A stretch of DNA of 64,000 nt from the NCBI GenBank assembly GCA_015039365.1, contig WION01000069.1, forward strand, positions 124,001 to 188,000, given 5' to 3'. Within the stretch, counting starts at the first letter, position 1; each line of letters opens with the position of its first letter. The notes beneath the pieces are model-generated. The model worked only from the letters and a program-made list of their open reading frames with translations. It was not told where the DNA came from and ran no database searches. This document shows positions 1-12,342 of the stretch, in pieces. The DNA comes from Amanita rubescens (Eukaryota > Basidiomycota > Agaricomycetes > Agaricales > Amanitaceae). The translations under genes and the position numbers were made by a program.

Positions 1-1635
1 CATAGATAGTCAGCTTCCGGGTCGACTAACATGTAAATCATGAACTAGAATTATACTTGAGTCACTATATGACTCACTTAATCATTATTAATGCTAGACA
101 AAGCTCGATTGAGCCCCATCTATAAGTTACCACATACTCCTCTCTTTTAGAGGGGAAAAGACTCGTGGCGAGTCGTGGCGATTCGTCAGGGGTCCTAGCA
201 TGGGTAGAGCTTCAGCAGGCTCCCCAACACAAACCAATTCGAGAGCTCACCTGAGAACTCTCTAGACTTGGCATGAATGCTAAGTCTAACCTGCGAACGA
301 CTGTTAGCCTAGTTCACAATACTTCAGGCCCTTTCAAGTCCTCCTTAGACATATGGATGGCTGGTCCAGTCAAAAGGAACGCACCTGGATGACATGGCTC
401 GATTACTAGGCCACATTGGGGTTCTGGAAGAATTGGGCTTACAATTTGACACCTCCCATTGAAAATGATTTTCATTCTTATGATTTAAATGAATCAGCTG
501 AACAATCATTTGGCCTATGGCTTTGGCTGCTAGACGATACAAGTCCAGGCTGAACTGACTTCCGGTCCAGCCCACGAATTAGCCTTTAGGACTTGTTGAA
601 GTCCTCATTAGACGCAACGTTGGCCGGGCCAGTTGATGTTATGTGTCTATATACGCCGTTAGTGAACGCTAAGACGCATAACTGAAGGACTTACCGATCC
701 TGAGCTCAAATTCTACCTTCTTTCCTAAAAGAGGGGAAGGGACTGGCCACGCATCGCGTTACTTCGATCCGATTTCAATCTAGCTGAGAGTCCAAAGACT
801 CTCCATCCCTAGATGGCTCTTCGAGTCATTTATCTTCAATTGAGTCTTGCATTGGGTCATCCAAGTACGACTGCATCCATAGGACGTGGTTAACAGATGC
901 GCAGGAAATGATACAGAAGGAAAATGTACCCTCAACCAGAGGATATCACCCTCACCTTTCCTTCCTGCTCGCTCATGCTCCTCCTCTGTCGATAAATTGA
1001 ACAGGCCGCTCAAGTCAAGCCTGTCTCCCATGTCAATCTATGCGGACGTGGAACCTTTCCCGCCAGAGCTCTGAGCTTAAGCCGCCTAAATCGGTAGCTT
1101 ATCAGTGGTCTCTATTACACAAGACCATCAACAATCTCACTAGAGCGCGCTGGACTTACACGCTCTAAATTCAGCCAGTCACACCATGTGATGGCCTTCC
1201 ATACTAGGAAGGAACGTCGAAATTCGATGCGCGCCTCATGTCTAATGTTCTACTGGCTGTAGAACTTCACGAACACCTTCGTAGATGTTCGCTTTTATGG
1301 TGGATAGACTCATATGTTTATCCCCCAGCTTATTCTTAGAGAATTTCAAATTTTACTTTGGTGAAAATGATGAATTCTCTACTGTACTGCATTAAATGTA
1401 GTTCTGCACAAGATATGCTTCTCTCTACATATAGCCAGTGACTTTGACTAGTGGGGGAGGGGTTGGGGATCATGTTAGACTACCCCATGCATTTTGTTTT
1501 CGATCTTGAAGACATTTACACAGCTGCCTTAGATGAAAAACTCACTCAGCCTCGAGTCCAGTTCTTCTTCTATCTGAAGAGATTTCCTTTTCAATGTGTA
1601 GATTGGGCTCTTGGGTTCAATCTAGTAGGGGAGAG
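1..1635 (+). other. degenerate 3' internal region of an LTR element
   Basis: I see no convincing protein-coding gene here. The stretch ends in a purine-rich run (AGTAGGGGAGAG, about 1624-1635) directly before an LTR-like sequence, so it is probably the 3' internal part of a retroelement on the plus strand. A weak direct duplication is visible: a T-rich to AGAGGGGAAAAGACT-like block near 135-165 recurs near 715-745. The short ORFs have no recognisable domain. The 5' part of the element lies outside the window. Confidence 0.35.
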
Positions 1636-1850
1636 TGTAACGGGTAGCCCGTTACTGTGCTCGATCTCTCTCCATCTTACATATATATATTCCTAGTTGT
1701 ATATAGTATTCGTGACTGATGTGATGCGCGACCTATAGAGCACATCACCAACATGTACAAACAACTTTACTCTCTACTCGATACACGAACAATACTACTT
1801 GATTCAGTGTACTTTGAGTGGCGAGACTTTATCACAGTACACCCGTGACA
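1636..1850 (+). repeat. LTR (3' LTR of a partly visible retroelement)
   Basis: This block of 215 bp starts TGTAACGGG and ends CCCGTGACA, the TG...CA form with short inverted termini typical of LTRs. A polypurine tract sits immediately upstream. A TA-rich box (catatatatatt) lies about 50 nt in. No second LTR copy is in the window, so no target duplication can be tested. Confidence 0.5.
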
Positions 1851-1939
1851 CAGACACCTCGGAATCCAATGCCTTCAACTTTTGCAAGTCATTGAAAGAT
1901 GTTGATGCAGGTACTGTTGGATTACCTAATCATTAGATT

Positions 1940-3720
1940 TTCATATTGGAATAAAAAACTGACCTTGGATTTTGACATTGAGGGACACGAGTGTCACTGA
2001 GGGTGGTGCCATTATGGAAGGGGGTACTGCTGCTGCCATGGTCCCAGTTGAGAAGGGCAAAGCAGGTCCAGGTGTTGAAGGGGTGTGGGCACTGTTGAGG
2101 AAGGTGCCATCATGGAATGGGTAGTAGTTGATGACACAGTCCCAGTTGAAGGCAGAGCAGCCTGAGGTTATGGTGTCATTGGGGAAGGGACCTAGTGTTT
2201 CTATTTCCAATCTTGCAGGACCAAAAAAGACCGGAACCAGACTGGACCTGGACCAATTTGGACTGGACTGCAGTCTCAGGTCTTGGCAGGTCCAAGGGCA
2301 GTCTGGTACCGGTCTTTTTAAAATTTTAAAATCAAAAATACCTCAAAAGACCGGTCCAGACCAGTCTAGACCGCTCATAGTAAAAGGTGACCAACACTCC
2401 AGGTAAGATATTCTGAACATGATTAATCCAACTATGTTCTAGTACATCCAAGTCATTTTTTGACCCATCAGCTATAGGAAATGGTTAACATTTGAGGTAG
2501 TATGATCTTGGCACTCTCTTTGGCACTATCTTTGGCTATGTTTGGCAGTCTTCTAGTATTGTCAAAAATGGTTTTCATGTGGCTTCCCTAGAGTGCAGGA
2601 GGGTGTGAGAGGGTGTGAGAGGGTGCTGTTGGTCCAATGGAGTATAGTTTAGCAGTGGGAGGGTGAGGGTCAGTAACAATGGGTTTCATTCTAGGCTCTT
2701 TGGTGATCTCTTTTGTAGTTTTACATCAATTTCAACATTGCAATTGATTGTATGGGAGCCATAGGGACATGGAAAACAATGTAAGGACTGGTCCAAGACC
2801 GGTCTTTTTTCTGAATTTAGACCAGTCTAGCGGTCTTAAGCGGTCCGGTTCCGGTCTTTTTGATATCAGGGACACCCTGGGACTGGACTGGTCTCAGTCT
2901 TTCCAAAAAAGGCAATAAAGACCGGACTGGACTAGACTTTAAAACTCTAAAGGGACTGTCGTGGAAGGGGTGGCTGATGGTGTAGTCCCAGTTGGAGGGG
3001 ACAAAGCAGGTTTGGGTGTCATTGGAGCACCGGCTGGAGATGTGGCTGGCTGCTTGCCAGTGGTCTTGAAGTGAGTAGTTGGTTTAATTATTGTGGTTGT
3101 AGCACTAGTAGAAAAAAGATTGTCAGTATGGCATGCACAGGCTGCAACTCGTTCTCCTCCACCAGGGGACACTTTGATGAGGATGGTCCACCACTTCCAT
3201 CATCTCAAATGTCTTCACATTCCTTCTCATCATTGTTGTTTTTGTTCCCTTTCTTCGTGTGATCATGGTTCCAATTATGGAACCAATTCTTCACAAACTC
3301 TTGCACCTTCCAATTGTTCTCGCACAGCATGAAATAGTTTGGAAATAGTAGGTGCATTTCAATGCAAACCATGTCGTGAAATTCAATTGAGGTTTTGAGC
3401 CAAGTTTTGAGCATAGTGGGTATGCTCTTTGATGCTGGAGAATATATGCACCAATGTTTTTCTCATGGCGCTTATTTCATTATTTTTGACAAGCTCTCCA
3501 TCTTCATTCTCTAAAAAATTAAGTTCTTCAATAATTTTCCATGTGAGGGAGGTAGGACCTCTGTTTTTGCCATACTTCTGGAACCATTTGTTGAAGGCAT
3601 CTTGCTTCCAGTATTTTACTTCATCATATACATCCTGATCTAATTCTTCATATCAATTGTTGGCTGCGTCAGCGTTTGGAAGGAGATGGGAAAAATTTTT
3701 GCATCTATTGGCAAAGATGT
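1940..3720 (-). pseudogene. low-complexity gene relic split by a MITE
   Basis: On the minus strand, Pro/Ser/Thr-rich frames run from about 3172 to 2950 and from about 2192 to 1941, on either side of the hAT MITE at 2193-2949. Both halves carry similar repeats (runs such as PALSPPTGTT and PALPFSTGTM), so they probably belonged to one ORF. Upstream (3205-3640) are fragments rich in Lys, Asn and Trp with several stops. I do not recognise the family. It could be the tail of a transposon-encoded protein or a lineage-specific gene. It is not functional as it stands. Confidence 0.35.
2193..2949. mobile_element. hAT-type MITE, 757 bp (TAGTGTTT family)
   Basis: The element starts TAGTGTTT and ends AAAACTCTA, a degenerate inverted copy of the TAGTGTTTTAAAGTC ends seen at 33049-35398. 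It is flanked by AAGGGACC (2185-2192) and AAGGGACT (2950-2957), a 7/8 match to the 8-bp target duplication expected of hAT elements. The subterminal regions are packed with GACCGGTC/AGACCGG motifs. There is no coding capacity. Confidence 0.75.
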
Positions 3721-3841
3721 CTGCGGGGTGCATTATTCATATTCAAGACAATCTGATTTGATTCCAAATCTTCCGATTTAATCCTAGCCAAGGTCAGAAG
3801 TAATGGAATGAGTGCATATAGTAGTAGTATAGACATATTTA

Positions 3842-4218
3842 TGTTGAATATTGAGTGATTAAACATCAGATATCACTCAAATGCTTTATATTTAGTGTTA
3901 CAATACTATATTCTTTATTTTGTGTATAATGAGCTAGTTTATAGGTGTAGCGGTTGTGTCTGTGGACAAAACGCGATATAGTGGACACCTAAACTCACAC
4001 CTGATGGGATAGGTAGTAAATAGAACCAAACAGGCCAGGTTTCCTTACATGTAGGGAACTACAGTACCTACACTTGGATATAGACTTAATATCACTGCTA
4101 TCAATTGTTATAGACCGCATTTGTGAACGTCTAAAGCGTGTATTGAGTCTATCAGAGGGCTAGACAACTACTACAACATTTGTAGTGAGTTGCATCAACA
4201 CTTTGCACATTTTTAACA
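3842..4218 (+). repeat. solo LTR copy 1 (377 bp)
   Basis: It begins TGTTGAATATTGAG, ends TTTTTAACA, and is flanked on both sides by the perfect 5-bp duplication ATTTA (3837-3841 and 4219-4223). Three further copies of this LTR lie at 5209, 10485 and 11163. No internal retroelement sequence adjoins, so this is a solo LTR left by LTR-LTR recombination. Confidence 0.9.
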
Positions 4219-5208
4219 ATTTATTATTATTATTCTGCATGATTTGCATTAAAAGAGACTGGTTTCTGTCCATTGAAGGAGACTCACCTGGCCCATTTGC
4301 AGGGTACTATTAGTATCTATTGAGTTGCTGTTATACATTTATTTCCATTGTGTTTAATAATTGCTGGAGAGAAAAGTTATTTGGGAAGGATGACATAGAG
4401 AGCAAGTGTGCAAACAAAGGTGGTGGAGTATAAGTACAGGGGGAACTAAAAATAGACTAATCGGCTGATTGTTTATCATCCTGGTGGCACTGCAGTGGAC
4501 CCTGAGCTGAAACCTTTGTATTGTGTAATGCCCATCGCAAAGTAGGTCAGGTGTGTTCAGAAAACAGAAACATAGATTGTGTTGCAAGACTGAGGCATCA
4601 GAAAGCCAGCCATATATTTTAGCAGTACTAGTTTGGACATTTTGATATAACATGCATGTAGATATACAATATAGTATGTGGATCTGAGAGCACAGGGGAA
4701 AATGAAATAGTGAAGTTTTTGAGGGCCTATTACTCATGTCAGAAAGGGTGCCAAGTCATGTCAAGGCCAAGAAAACATATGCAAGCCAAAGAATGGAGAA
4801 GCTAGTCTGAATCAACTCTTCCATCCGACATTTCAATGTCATCACTGTCTGCTGTGTTCATGACGAAAGAGTTGTCAATGTCATTGAATCCCTCTATAGC
4901 AGATCTGTGCTCACCATTATCCTTTCCGATGTTTTCCATTGCTTCTGTTTCCTCGACATTCACTTCCTTCATCTCAATGTCCCCATCACTTGCTGGTGTT
5001 ACTCATCTTTCATTTGTATCACCAATGCTCTGCACCACGATGCCATGATGACCACTGTTACTCATTTCAACTCCACCATCTTTCATCTCAACATCGTCAT
5101 TGCCACCTTTGCTCACATCAACATCCATCCCCAGTGCACTTTGCTCTACCATGTCAACTTCCATTGCAACATTGAGATGTGTACACATGTGATCACTAGT
5201 ACAGATTT
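4219..5208 (-). other. spacer with remnants of an acidic ORF
   Basis: The minus strand carries an acidic, Met/Asp/Glu/Val-rich frame (5188 down to about 4810, with repeats resembling DVEMKDGG) broken by stops, followed by a 127-codon frame (4354-4737) of no recognised family. This may be a decayed host or transposon gene into which the solo LTR at 5209 inserted. Nothing else is supported. Confidence 0.3.
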
Positions 5209-5585
5209 TGTTAAAAATGCGCCAAGTGTTGTTGCAACTGACTACAAATGTTGTAGTAGTTGTCTAGCCCTCTGATAGACTCAATACACGCTTTAGACGT
5301 TCACAAATGCGGTCTATAACAATTGATAGCAGTGATATTAAGTCTATATCCAAGTGTAGGTACTGTAGTTCCCTACATGTAAGGAAACCTGGCCTGTTTG
5401 GTTCTATTTACTACCTATCCCATCAGGCGTGAGTTTAGGTGTCCACTATATCGCGTTTTGTCCACAGACACAACCGCTACACCTATAAACTAGCTCATTA
5501 TACACAAAATAAAGAATATAGTATTGTAACACTAAATATAAAGCATTTGAGCGATATCTGATGTTTAATCACTCAATATTCAACA
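5209..5585 (-). repeat. solo LTR copy 2 (inverted)
   Basis: This is the reverse complement of the LTR at 3842-4218, starting TGTTAAAAATGC and ending ATATTCAACA on the plus strand. The perfect 5-bp target duplication GATTT lies at 5204-5208 and 5586-5590. With copy 1 it forms an inverted pair about 1 kb apart. Confidence 0.9.
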
Positions 5586-6097
5586 GATTTCTCAGATATA
5601 ATGTTAGATATGAATGAATTGCTTACCACTCGAATTCTGTAGTCATTCTGTAAAACTGTTTTGCTGAAGAGTGACAACAATCCATGAATAAACATTATGG
5701 AATAGTCACTCGAGGGCTTACCTGGTTTTATGATTGTAGTGCAAGTCGACGTGGAAGCAAGGAGAGACTGAGTGACAAAGTCCAGATCTGTATGGTAAAC
5801 AAAGCCATGCAGCAGGAAGCTTCAATGAGGAATCCAAATGAGTAATTGTAAACAAGACTGTGCAAAGAGAGTTTCAAGTAAATGCAAACAAGGTAGGCGG
5901 AAATGAGGTGGCTGGTGGATATGTGCACATGCAAAGAACAAATATGATTGTCAATTTAATTCGTCCAAATGTTCTCCACAAGCATTGTGATACAGGTATC
6001 AAAAAAACTGGAAATCAAATGAATAAAGCTGCGTATAGGGCAAGAGTAGTGGCTTACTAGTGTAGTTCCAGCTCTACTCTTGTCCTGGAAAATCACG
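5586..6097. other. non-coding spacer
   Basis: Short ORFs in several frames overlap here without any recognisable protein, RNA or repeat boundary. I see nothing that can be supported. Confidence 0.3.
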
Positions 6098-6451
6098 TCA
6101 CTTGTCTGTACCACTAGCTTCTCTCTGCTGCTCCTCTTCATTATGAGCGCACAATTCTTCTGCAGCATGCTTGATGAATCCAACTGCTCTGGCAATTTGA
6201 CGACAAACACTGTTCAAGTAATACATGATGGTGAAGTTCGCTTTCATCATTTTCTTCATGCCCAATGCTGTGTAATTACAAAAGCTGATGGTGAGGAGGG
6301 TAGCCGTATCGGCAAGGTTGAGGAGACATTGCGTTATGAATATAAAGGTGTCGGGGTCCATGACTGGTTTAAGATAAAGAAATTTGACATATTTGTGGAA
6401 TAAAACAGCCCGGAATGCCCAATGGCCATAGCCTTCAGAAAAATCGTTCAA
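6098..6451 (-). CDS. unrecognised ORF fragment, 117 codons
   Basis: A single open minus-strand frame with a balanced amino-acid composition (segments such as SEGYGHWAFRAVLFHKYVKF and LAVGFIKHAAEELCAH-like helical stretches). It lies downstream of the transposase relic at 6852-10328 and in the same orientation, so it may be a second transposon gene or a decayed host exon. No start context, domain or catalytic motif is clear. It continues into stops on both sides, so I treat it as a fragment. Confidence 0.3.
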   Translation of the reverse strand: MNDFSEGYGHWAFRAVLFHKYVKFLYLKPVMDPDTFIFITQCLLNLADTATLLTISFCNYTALGMKKMMKANFTIMYYLNSVCRQIARAVGFIKHAAEELCAHNEEEQQREASGTDK

Positions 6452-6851
6452 TTTCTTGAAATATGTATTTATAACTGTTGAGATGCCAGCATTGTAAGGA
6501 TGGGGTGGTTATTCTGGTGGTCTTTCCTCCTGTTTCAATAGCTCATTGACTAAAGTACGGGCATTATCTCAATCAAAACTCACCGGGTCTGTATCAGATT
6601 CCATCACTGAGCTTGATGGCTTTAAAGGTGCTCTCGCAGCACAGGCCATCAGCTCTCTGATACATTCGTAAACTGGTGTCATATGGATTGATGGGGAGTC
6701 CATCTTGAATCTGCGCTACTCAGTGTGTCTCCTGGATCCATGAATATTTGCGTCTCGAATAGTAAGTGGGAGCTGATAAGCCATAAAGGCATGGGAATGA
6801 GTTTAAAAGTATGAAGTAAAAATGTAAAACGTACAATGAATGTCATGCGAC

Positions 6852-9800
6852 TCATTCCTCATTGGATTCTCTGATCCCTTCAGTGGTAAGCTCAAAGAAT
6901 GGCTTCTCTGCGACGTAGAAGCTGTTGTGGAATTTGGCTCTGAGTTCTGGCTCCTTCTCCTCTTCAGTCTTTAATGGGAAAGGTATCATTCTAACAATGG
7001 CTTGGATGGTCTTGATGTCTATGATGCTTAAAACATCTTCTTCAAACCTACATATGGGAAGTGTCTCGTGTGATTTGGCAAGGATGTCTGGTTCAGGATC
7101 CGAATAAGTTTGAACCATCACGCCCAATCCCAACTTGACCACCTTGTTGTTTACTTCAATTAGTACTTGGAAGAAATACTGGACTTCAGTGAACAATGTC
7201 TTCTCATGATTCTTATACTACTACTAGGTTAGCATAAGAAATAGCAAAGCAAATGGTAGCACATGCATTGATATTACAAGAGTTCCTATAACTCTTCTTC
7301 TTCTCTTCCTATGCTTGTTGGCCATTCGAGAATTGTACACGTGCCCATTTGAGCAGCGTGAAACTGGTACCTGCAGAAAGAGGACAGCCCCACATGGTGA
7401 GATATTGCCTCACAAATGTTTCCTCTACTTGGGGCAATTGCCTGGCGTTTTCCTTTGCATGTAATAGAATGTACTCATCTCCTAATGGTTCGTCTTTCTC
7501 AGATATCTTCTTGGCAGGGTTGAGAGCGGGGATAATTGAATACAGCATGTTCATTTGAGCACATAGCAAACCCCGTTGGGACAGATTTGAGAATGGGTTG
7601 GAGTGTTGATGTATTTCACAGCCAAGATTTCCTATTGTGTTCTCCAGTGTCCATTGTGCTACAAAATTCAGTGGGCCACATCAATGTGTTTCTCACATCA
7701 CATGGAGGATGGCGTGTGTACTTGGGCATATCAGATGGAGAAGCTCCAGTTTCCTTTGATAGTAATTCAACTCAAATTCCATTTCCCACTTGACTATCAT
7801 CTTGTGAGCATGCAACAGCCATTCCAATCAGATCTGCCTTTGATTGATTATCCCAATTGTGCAGACCAACTTGCAGAAATGGGACCACAGGTCGTCTGGA
7901 AGAATGAGCTGGAAAACCGCAGGACCAAGGACCCAGATATATAACATGAACTCCCATGCCTTGTACGCTGAATTCAATTTCTGTGCACGATTACAAGGGG
8001 TCTGATTGAATGAGGAGGGGAGATATGGGGTTGCTGATGCTACGAGAGCTCCATGATCATTCCATTTGGATTCCGAGGTGAGGGGAGTAAGATCATAGCC
8101 AGACTCAGGAATCTTCAGTTTCATTGTATTGCGCCATATTTGTAAAAGATGCTGGGGAATATTCAGGCCCGAAAGATGCATTAGGTCGAGTGGGAAGCAG
8201 CGTGGTACTGGCAATGTCCTATTAGGTTGAAGACCTAGACAGATACTCAGCCATGCAACACCAGATGCCTTTCAAGTCTGCTCATACATAGTTCACGTCT
8301 GTAGCCTGAAGAACATGGAGAAGAGCCTTGTTATACATAGCAACACTAGGAGATGACAGTTTGCTAACATTGATGTCGTCATGAGAAGATTGTCTGATAT
8401 CATACTCATCAGGCTTAAGTGAGGCTGGGTAATACCTTTTGCCCTTTAGTCATCCTGGGAACCTGCAGAAGATGCGACATCCGAGTCGTCCTCCATGTCC
8501 CACAAGTCCTCAGAAGAGGCAAGGCTGGAGTATTGGCTGTTCCAAACAGCCAGAACAGATGAACAATGAAGTCTTGGCCCCGTCATGCATCCCATATACT
8601 GAGTCCATGTTTCTGCAATGCCAAGTGGCGAAGGCTCAGCAGCAAGAAAGCTCCATGTTCTTGGGCTTCAAACCACCAGGGAGAACAAACCTTTTTTTAT
8701 AATGTTGATCTATGCTGAGATTGAGAATGACCCAAATGAAGAACCAGCATTCCGACTCTTTATCATGGTAGAGCTGTGTGCTGTTGATGGAGAACGAGCT
8801 TCAGGGGACCCGCCTTCAGCATGTTGCTTGGACTGGACAAAGAACTCATGCCCTCCTACTCTTCCAGCCAAAAATTGTACCTGAAACCCTTGATGATGTG
8901 TCATCAACCTTGACGCAAGATGGAGCACCCAGTCTTGTCAGCTCGGAAATTAGCAGACATTCTTCTTCCATACTCCATTGACCACTTTGAATGGATTTCA
9001 TAAATCTGGGTGTTGGACCCTACAGGCTGTGCCAAGTTTGTTATCTTGCGCAAAAGGAAAGCAAGAGCTGCATCTGTTTTGTCGTTGGTTTGTGAGTTGT
9101 TCGTGCATGAAGAGACATATGTACAACATGAGGCAGTTGGTCGGTTGCAGACAGTGGTATCAATACACACAGCGTAAAATAGAAAAATACTGTTGTGGAA
9201 AATGATTGTCAGTTTTGGCATTTTGACCAAATTTTGCTGAAGTCCTGCCAAAAATGTACCAATTGTCAAGATGTCAGACATTTCCCCAATCTAAGTTGAT
9301 TGCAACGATATCTTGACTATAATATGGACGGGAAAATGACAATATGTCAAATTGACAATGTTCTGACCACATTTGGCCCAGCTGCCTACCTACAACCAAT
9401 TGCCTGCTTCTTTTCACTAGTTATTTATGCACTTGTCACTTGATAGAAGCACAAAAATCAATTGAATTAAGCTGGATATGGTACAGAGAAGTGACCATGA
9501 TCATTGGTGACTGATAATTCCCAGCACCCCATGCTGAGCATGCCCACTGTTGTTTACTGCTCCCTCGCTCCTTCCCCTTCTCCCCGAACAGTGGATGATA
9601 GACTCTGCCAACATTCTGTGCCTCTATGATGCATGAAGGTGTATGGAATGGCCAGAGATTCAAAAGCAAGGTTGGTGATGGCAGCTGACTGATAATCCAG
9701 GACTCGGATCCAGATTCCATATTGGGTGATCTAAAAGAAGGAGGCTGTTGAGCAGGAGGACAGAAAAATGATTGCATGATACTCAGTGGTTGGGAAGTCA

Positions 9801-10328
9801 TCACTTATTTGTACACGACCTGTGTTCCATAATCTGTGCCTATGGTCAATGTCAGCATGAATCTCTATGGAACAATGTACATATGCTATGTTGAAAGGAA
9901 GATGGCCTCATGGATTACTATAAGCACCAGATAAGACATCTGCAACGGAAGGACCAGTCTGCTCACCTGGAGCACCTGCATATATGATAGCAGTGATGTT
10001 GGGATGGGCCTGGGGCTCCATTGGCATGGCATATATACAGGTCTAATGAATTGAATGGATGACAACAACAATGGTCATGATGTTGCTGCAAACCGCTGCC
10101 ACAACATCGCTGCCTGGGTGGGTTGCATATCAGTGTCATGGAATTGTTAAAGGTAGTAAGTGGGAGCATTGACTGAGCTTTTAGACGCAGCATTTGAGGT
10201 ACTCTTGGACAAGGACTCACTTGACTCAGCAGTTCGTGCGTTTTGTGATGCAGTTTTGAGTCGATCATATGCAATATGGGGTCTTTGGTGGTGCATTTGG
10301 TACAGTGACAATACACTTTCGGTGCCAT
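6852..10328 (-). pseudogene. TNP2/Plavaka-like (CMC-type) transposase relic
   Basis: Minus-strand blocks occur in the order expected for a basidiomycete TNP2-like transposase. At about 10328-10270 there is an N-terminal Cys-rich segment (CHCTKC). At 8214-7828 is the central block, with PRCFPLDLMHL, then ATPYLPSSFN and a KAWEFMLYIWVLGP stretch followed by DLWSHFCKLV. At 7569-7309 is a GDEYILLHA-like block. At 7196-6852 is the C-terminal beta-rich domain that normally begins VQYFF. The blocks are separated by stops, frameshifts and possibly introns, so the gene is dead. Family assignment rests on my memory of these conserved blocks. A domain search for transposase family tnp2 would settle it. 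The solo LTR at 10485 lies just upstream of the apparent start. Confidence 0.6.
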
Positions 10329-10484
10329 GATGAGATTAGAGCAAAAAGAGCTTTATTGAGCTGAATGTGCTTGAGCATGTGTTCGACAGTCAACAAGAGA
10401 TGTTGTGTGCAATTCTCTTCCAAGTCCATTTGTCACATGATCTATGGCCCATACTTTTCTCGCAGGATTTATGGTCCTATTTCT

Positions 10485-10859
10485 GTTAAAAATGCGCCAA
10501 GTGTTGTTGCAACTCACTACAAATGTTGTAGTAGTTGTCTAGCCCTCTGATAGACTTAATACATGCTTTAGATGTTCACAAATGTGGTCTATAATAGTTG
10601 ATAGCAGTTATATCAAGTCTATATCCAAGTGTAGGTACTGTAGTTCCCACATGTAAGGAAACCTGGCCTGTTTGGTTCTATTTACTACCTATCCCATCAG
10701 GCGTGAGTTTAGGTGTCCACTATATCGTGTTTTGTCCACAGACACAACCGCTACACCTATAAACTAGCTCATAATACACAAAATAAAGAATATAGTATTG
10801 TGACACTAAATATAAAGCATTTGAGCGATATCTGATGTTTAATCACTCAATATTCAACA
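10485..10859 (-). repeat. solo LTR copy 3 (inverted)
   Basis: Same LTR family as 3842-4218, in reverse orientation. The perfect 5-bp target duplication ATTTC lies at 10480-10484 and 10860-10864. Compared with copy 2 it has several CpG-to-TpG or CpA changes (for example ACACGC to ACATGC and AGACGT to AGATGT). Confidence 0.9.
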
Positions 10860-11162
10860 ATTTCTACTTGAAATTTTGATGCCAATTTGATGCTGTCACT
10901 ATCCAAGCCATCACTATCTTGTCAGGTTGTCGCAAAATCTGGAAATTTCCCTCAAAGTTACACAGCACAATTTTTTGGTTTTATGCTGTGACAAGATGTG
11001 GTTAACAAATGCTAAGGAGGTGGAGATAAGGATGTACCTGCTCTCAAGATGTGGCTGTAAGTCCACCTCAATGTTTAGGAAACAATCAGGCTTATCATCA
11101 ATGGCACAGTGAGCCAAGATCCCATCAATTGTCAATGGACACTATTGGCAGGATGGGAGTAA
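10860..11162. other. spacer between two inverted solo LTRs
   Basis: About 300 bp with overlapping short ORFs on both strands and no recognisable domain. I see nothing else here. Confidence 0.3.
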
Positions 11163-11546
11163 TGTTGAATATTGAGTGATTAAACATCAGATATCGCTCA
11201 AATGCTTTATATTTAGTGTTACAATACTATATTCTTTATTTTGTGTATAATGAGCTAGTTTATAGGTGTAGCGGTTGTGTCTGTGGACAAAATGCGATAT
11301 TGTTAGTGGACACCTAAACTCACACCTGATGGGATAAGTAGTAAATAGAACCAAACAGGCCAGGTTTTCCTTACATGTAGGGAACTACGGTACCTACACT
11401 TGGATATATAGACTTAATATCACTGCTATCAATTGTTATAGACCGCATTTGTGAACGTCTAAAGCGTGTATTGAGTCTATCAGAGGGCTAGACAACTACT
11501 ACAACATTTGTAGTGAGTTGTAACTACACTTGGCGCATTTTTAACA
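11163..11546 (+). repeat. solo LTR copy 4
   Basis: Same family and orientation as copy 1, slightly longer because of small insertions (a GTTA-like insertion in the GATAT...GTGG region). Unlike the other three copies, the flanks (AGTAA and GTATG) do not form a clean 5-bp duplication. The 3' side may have been altered by recombination or by later insertions. Confidence 0.85.
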
Positions 11547-11567
11547 GTATGTTGAGAGTGCTGGGAT

Positions 11568-12342
11568 TAGTGTTGTGAGGTTAGGTTAAGTCTGGTTAAT
11601 TGCCCCAAAATTGATTAACTGTAACTGATCAATTAACTGATGACCCAGAATTTCCTTAACCTTAACTGGACCGGTTATAACCGATTTATGTAATCTGGTA
11701 GAGCAGATTATTAGCATCATTTTAAGCCCCTATTCATGTAATTTGGACCAGTGGTTCATGAGATATGAAGTGTTTTGTGAGTGATGTCAAGATAATTGGT
11801 TTCCCATTAGCAATGTTGTCTATGATGCTCATAACTGATCAATATAAGTCAGAAACAAGTCCCAAATGCCAACAGCCTATGTCAGAAGTATATTGTCCAA
11901 TACAGAATGATAAACATAATGAAAATTGCATATAAATTAGAGCCTCATGACAGCCATGCAAAACTTTGCTCCTCATCAGCATCCCAGAGAACTATGTTTC
12001 TGAGTGTGGTGAGGGAAATAGCTAGCAGATTGAACATGAGAAACTAATTGTATATTGCTTTTTGCATGTCATGGACCACATTGCTAATGAGAAACACAAT
12101 AATTTGACATCCCTTCACAAAATACTTCATATCTCATGAACCACTGGGCCAAATTACATGAATAAGGGCTCAAAATGAAGCTAAGGACCTGCTCTACAAG
12201 ATTGCACAATTTAACCGGTCATAACCGGTCCGGTTAAGGTTAGGGAAAGGGCCTAACCTTAACTGATAATTAACTGGTTGAGCAGTTAGGTTCAGTTAAG
12301 TTACAGTTAATTGCGGTTACATAACTTAACCTCCAATCACTA
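11568..12342 (+). mobile_element. hAT-type MITE-A copy 1 (775 bp)
   Basis: It starts TAGTGTTGTGAGGTTAGG and ends CCTCCAATCACTA. Two other copies lie at 40323-41097 (inverted) and 43546-44356. The interior has palindromic GGTTATAACC/ACCGGTCATAACC motifs near both ends and no ORF. The 8-bp flanks (GCTGGGAT and TGCAGCGC) do not match, so this copy has lost its target duplication. Its right edge abuts the truncated pol of Gypsy-1. Confidence 0.8.

Noticed and set aside
4836..5275. Plus-strand ORFs of 70-122 codons
   Set aside because: They overlap each other in different frames, are antisense to an acidic minus-strand frame, and the longest runs into the solo LTR.
6080..6403. Plus-strand ORF of 107 codons
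   Set aside because: It is antisense to the minus-strand frame 6098-6451, has no recognisable motif, and is probably a shadow.
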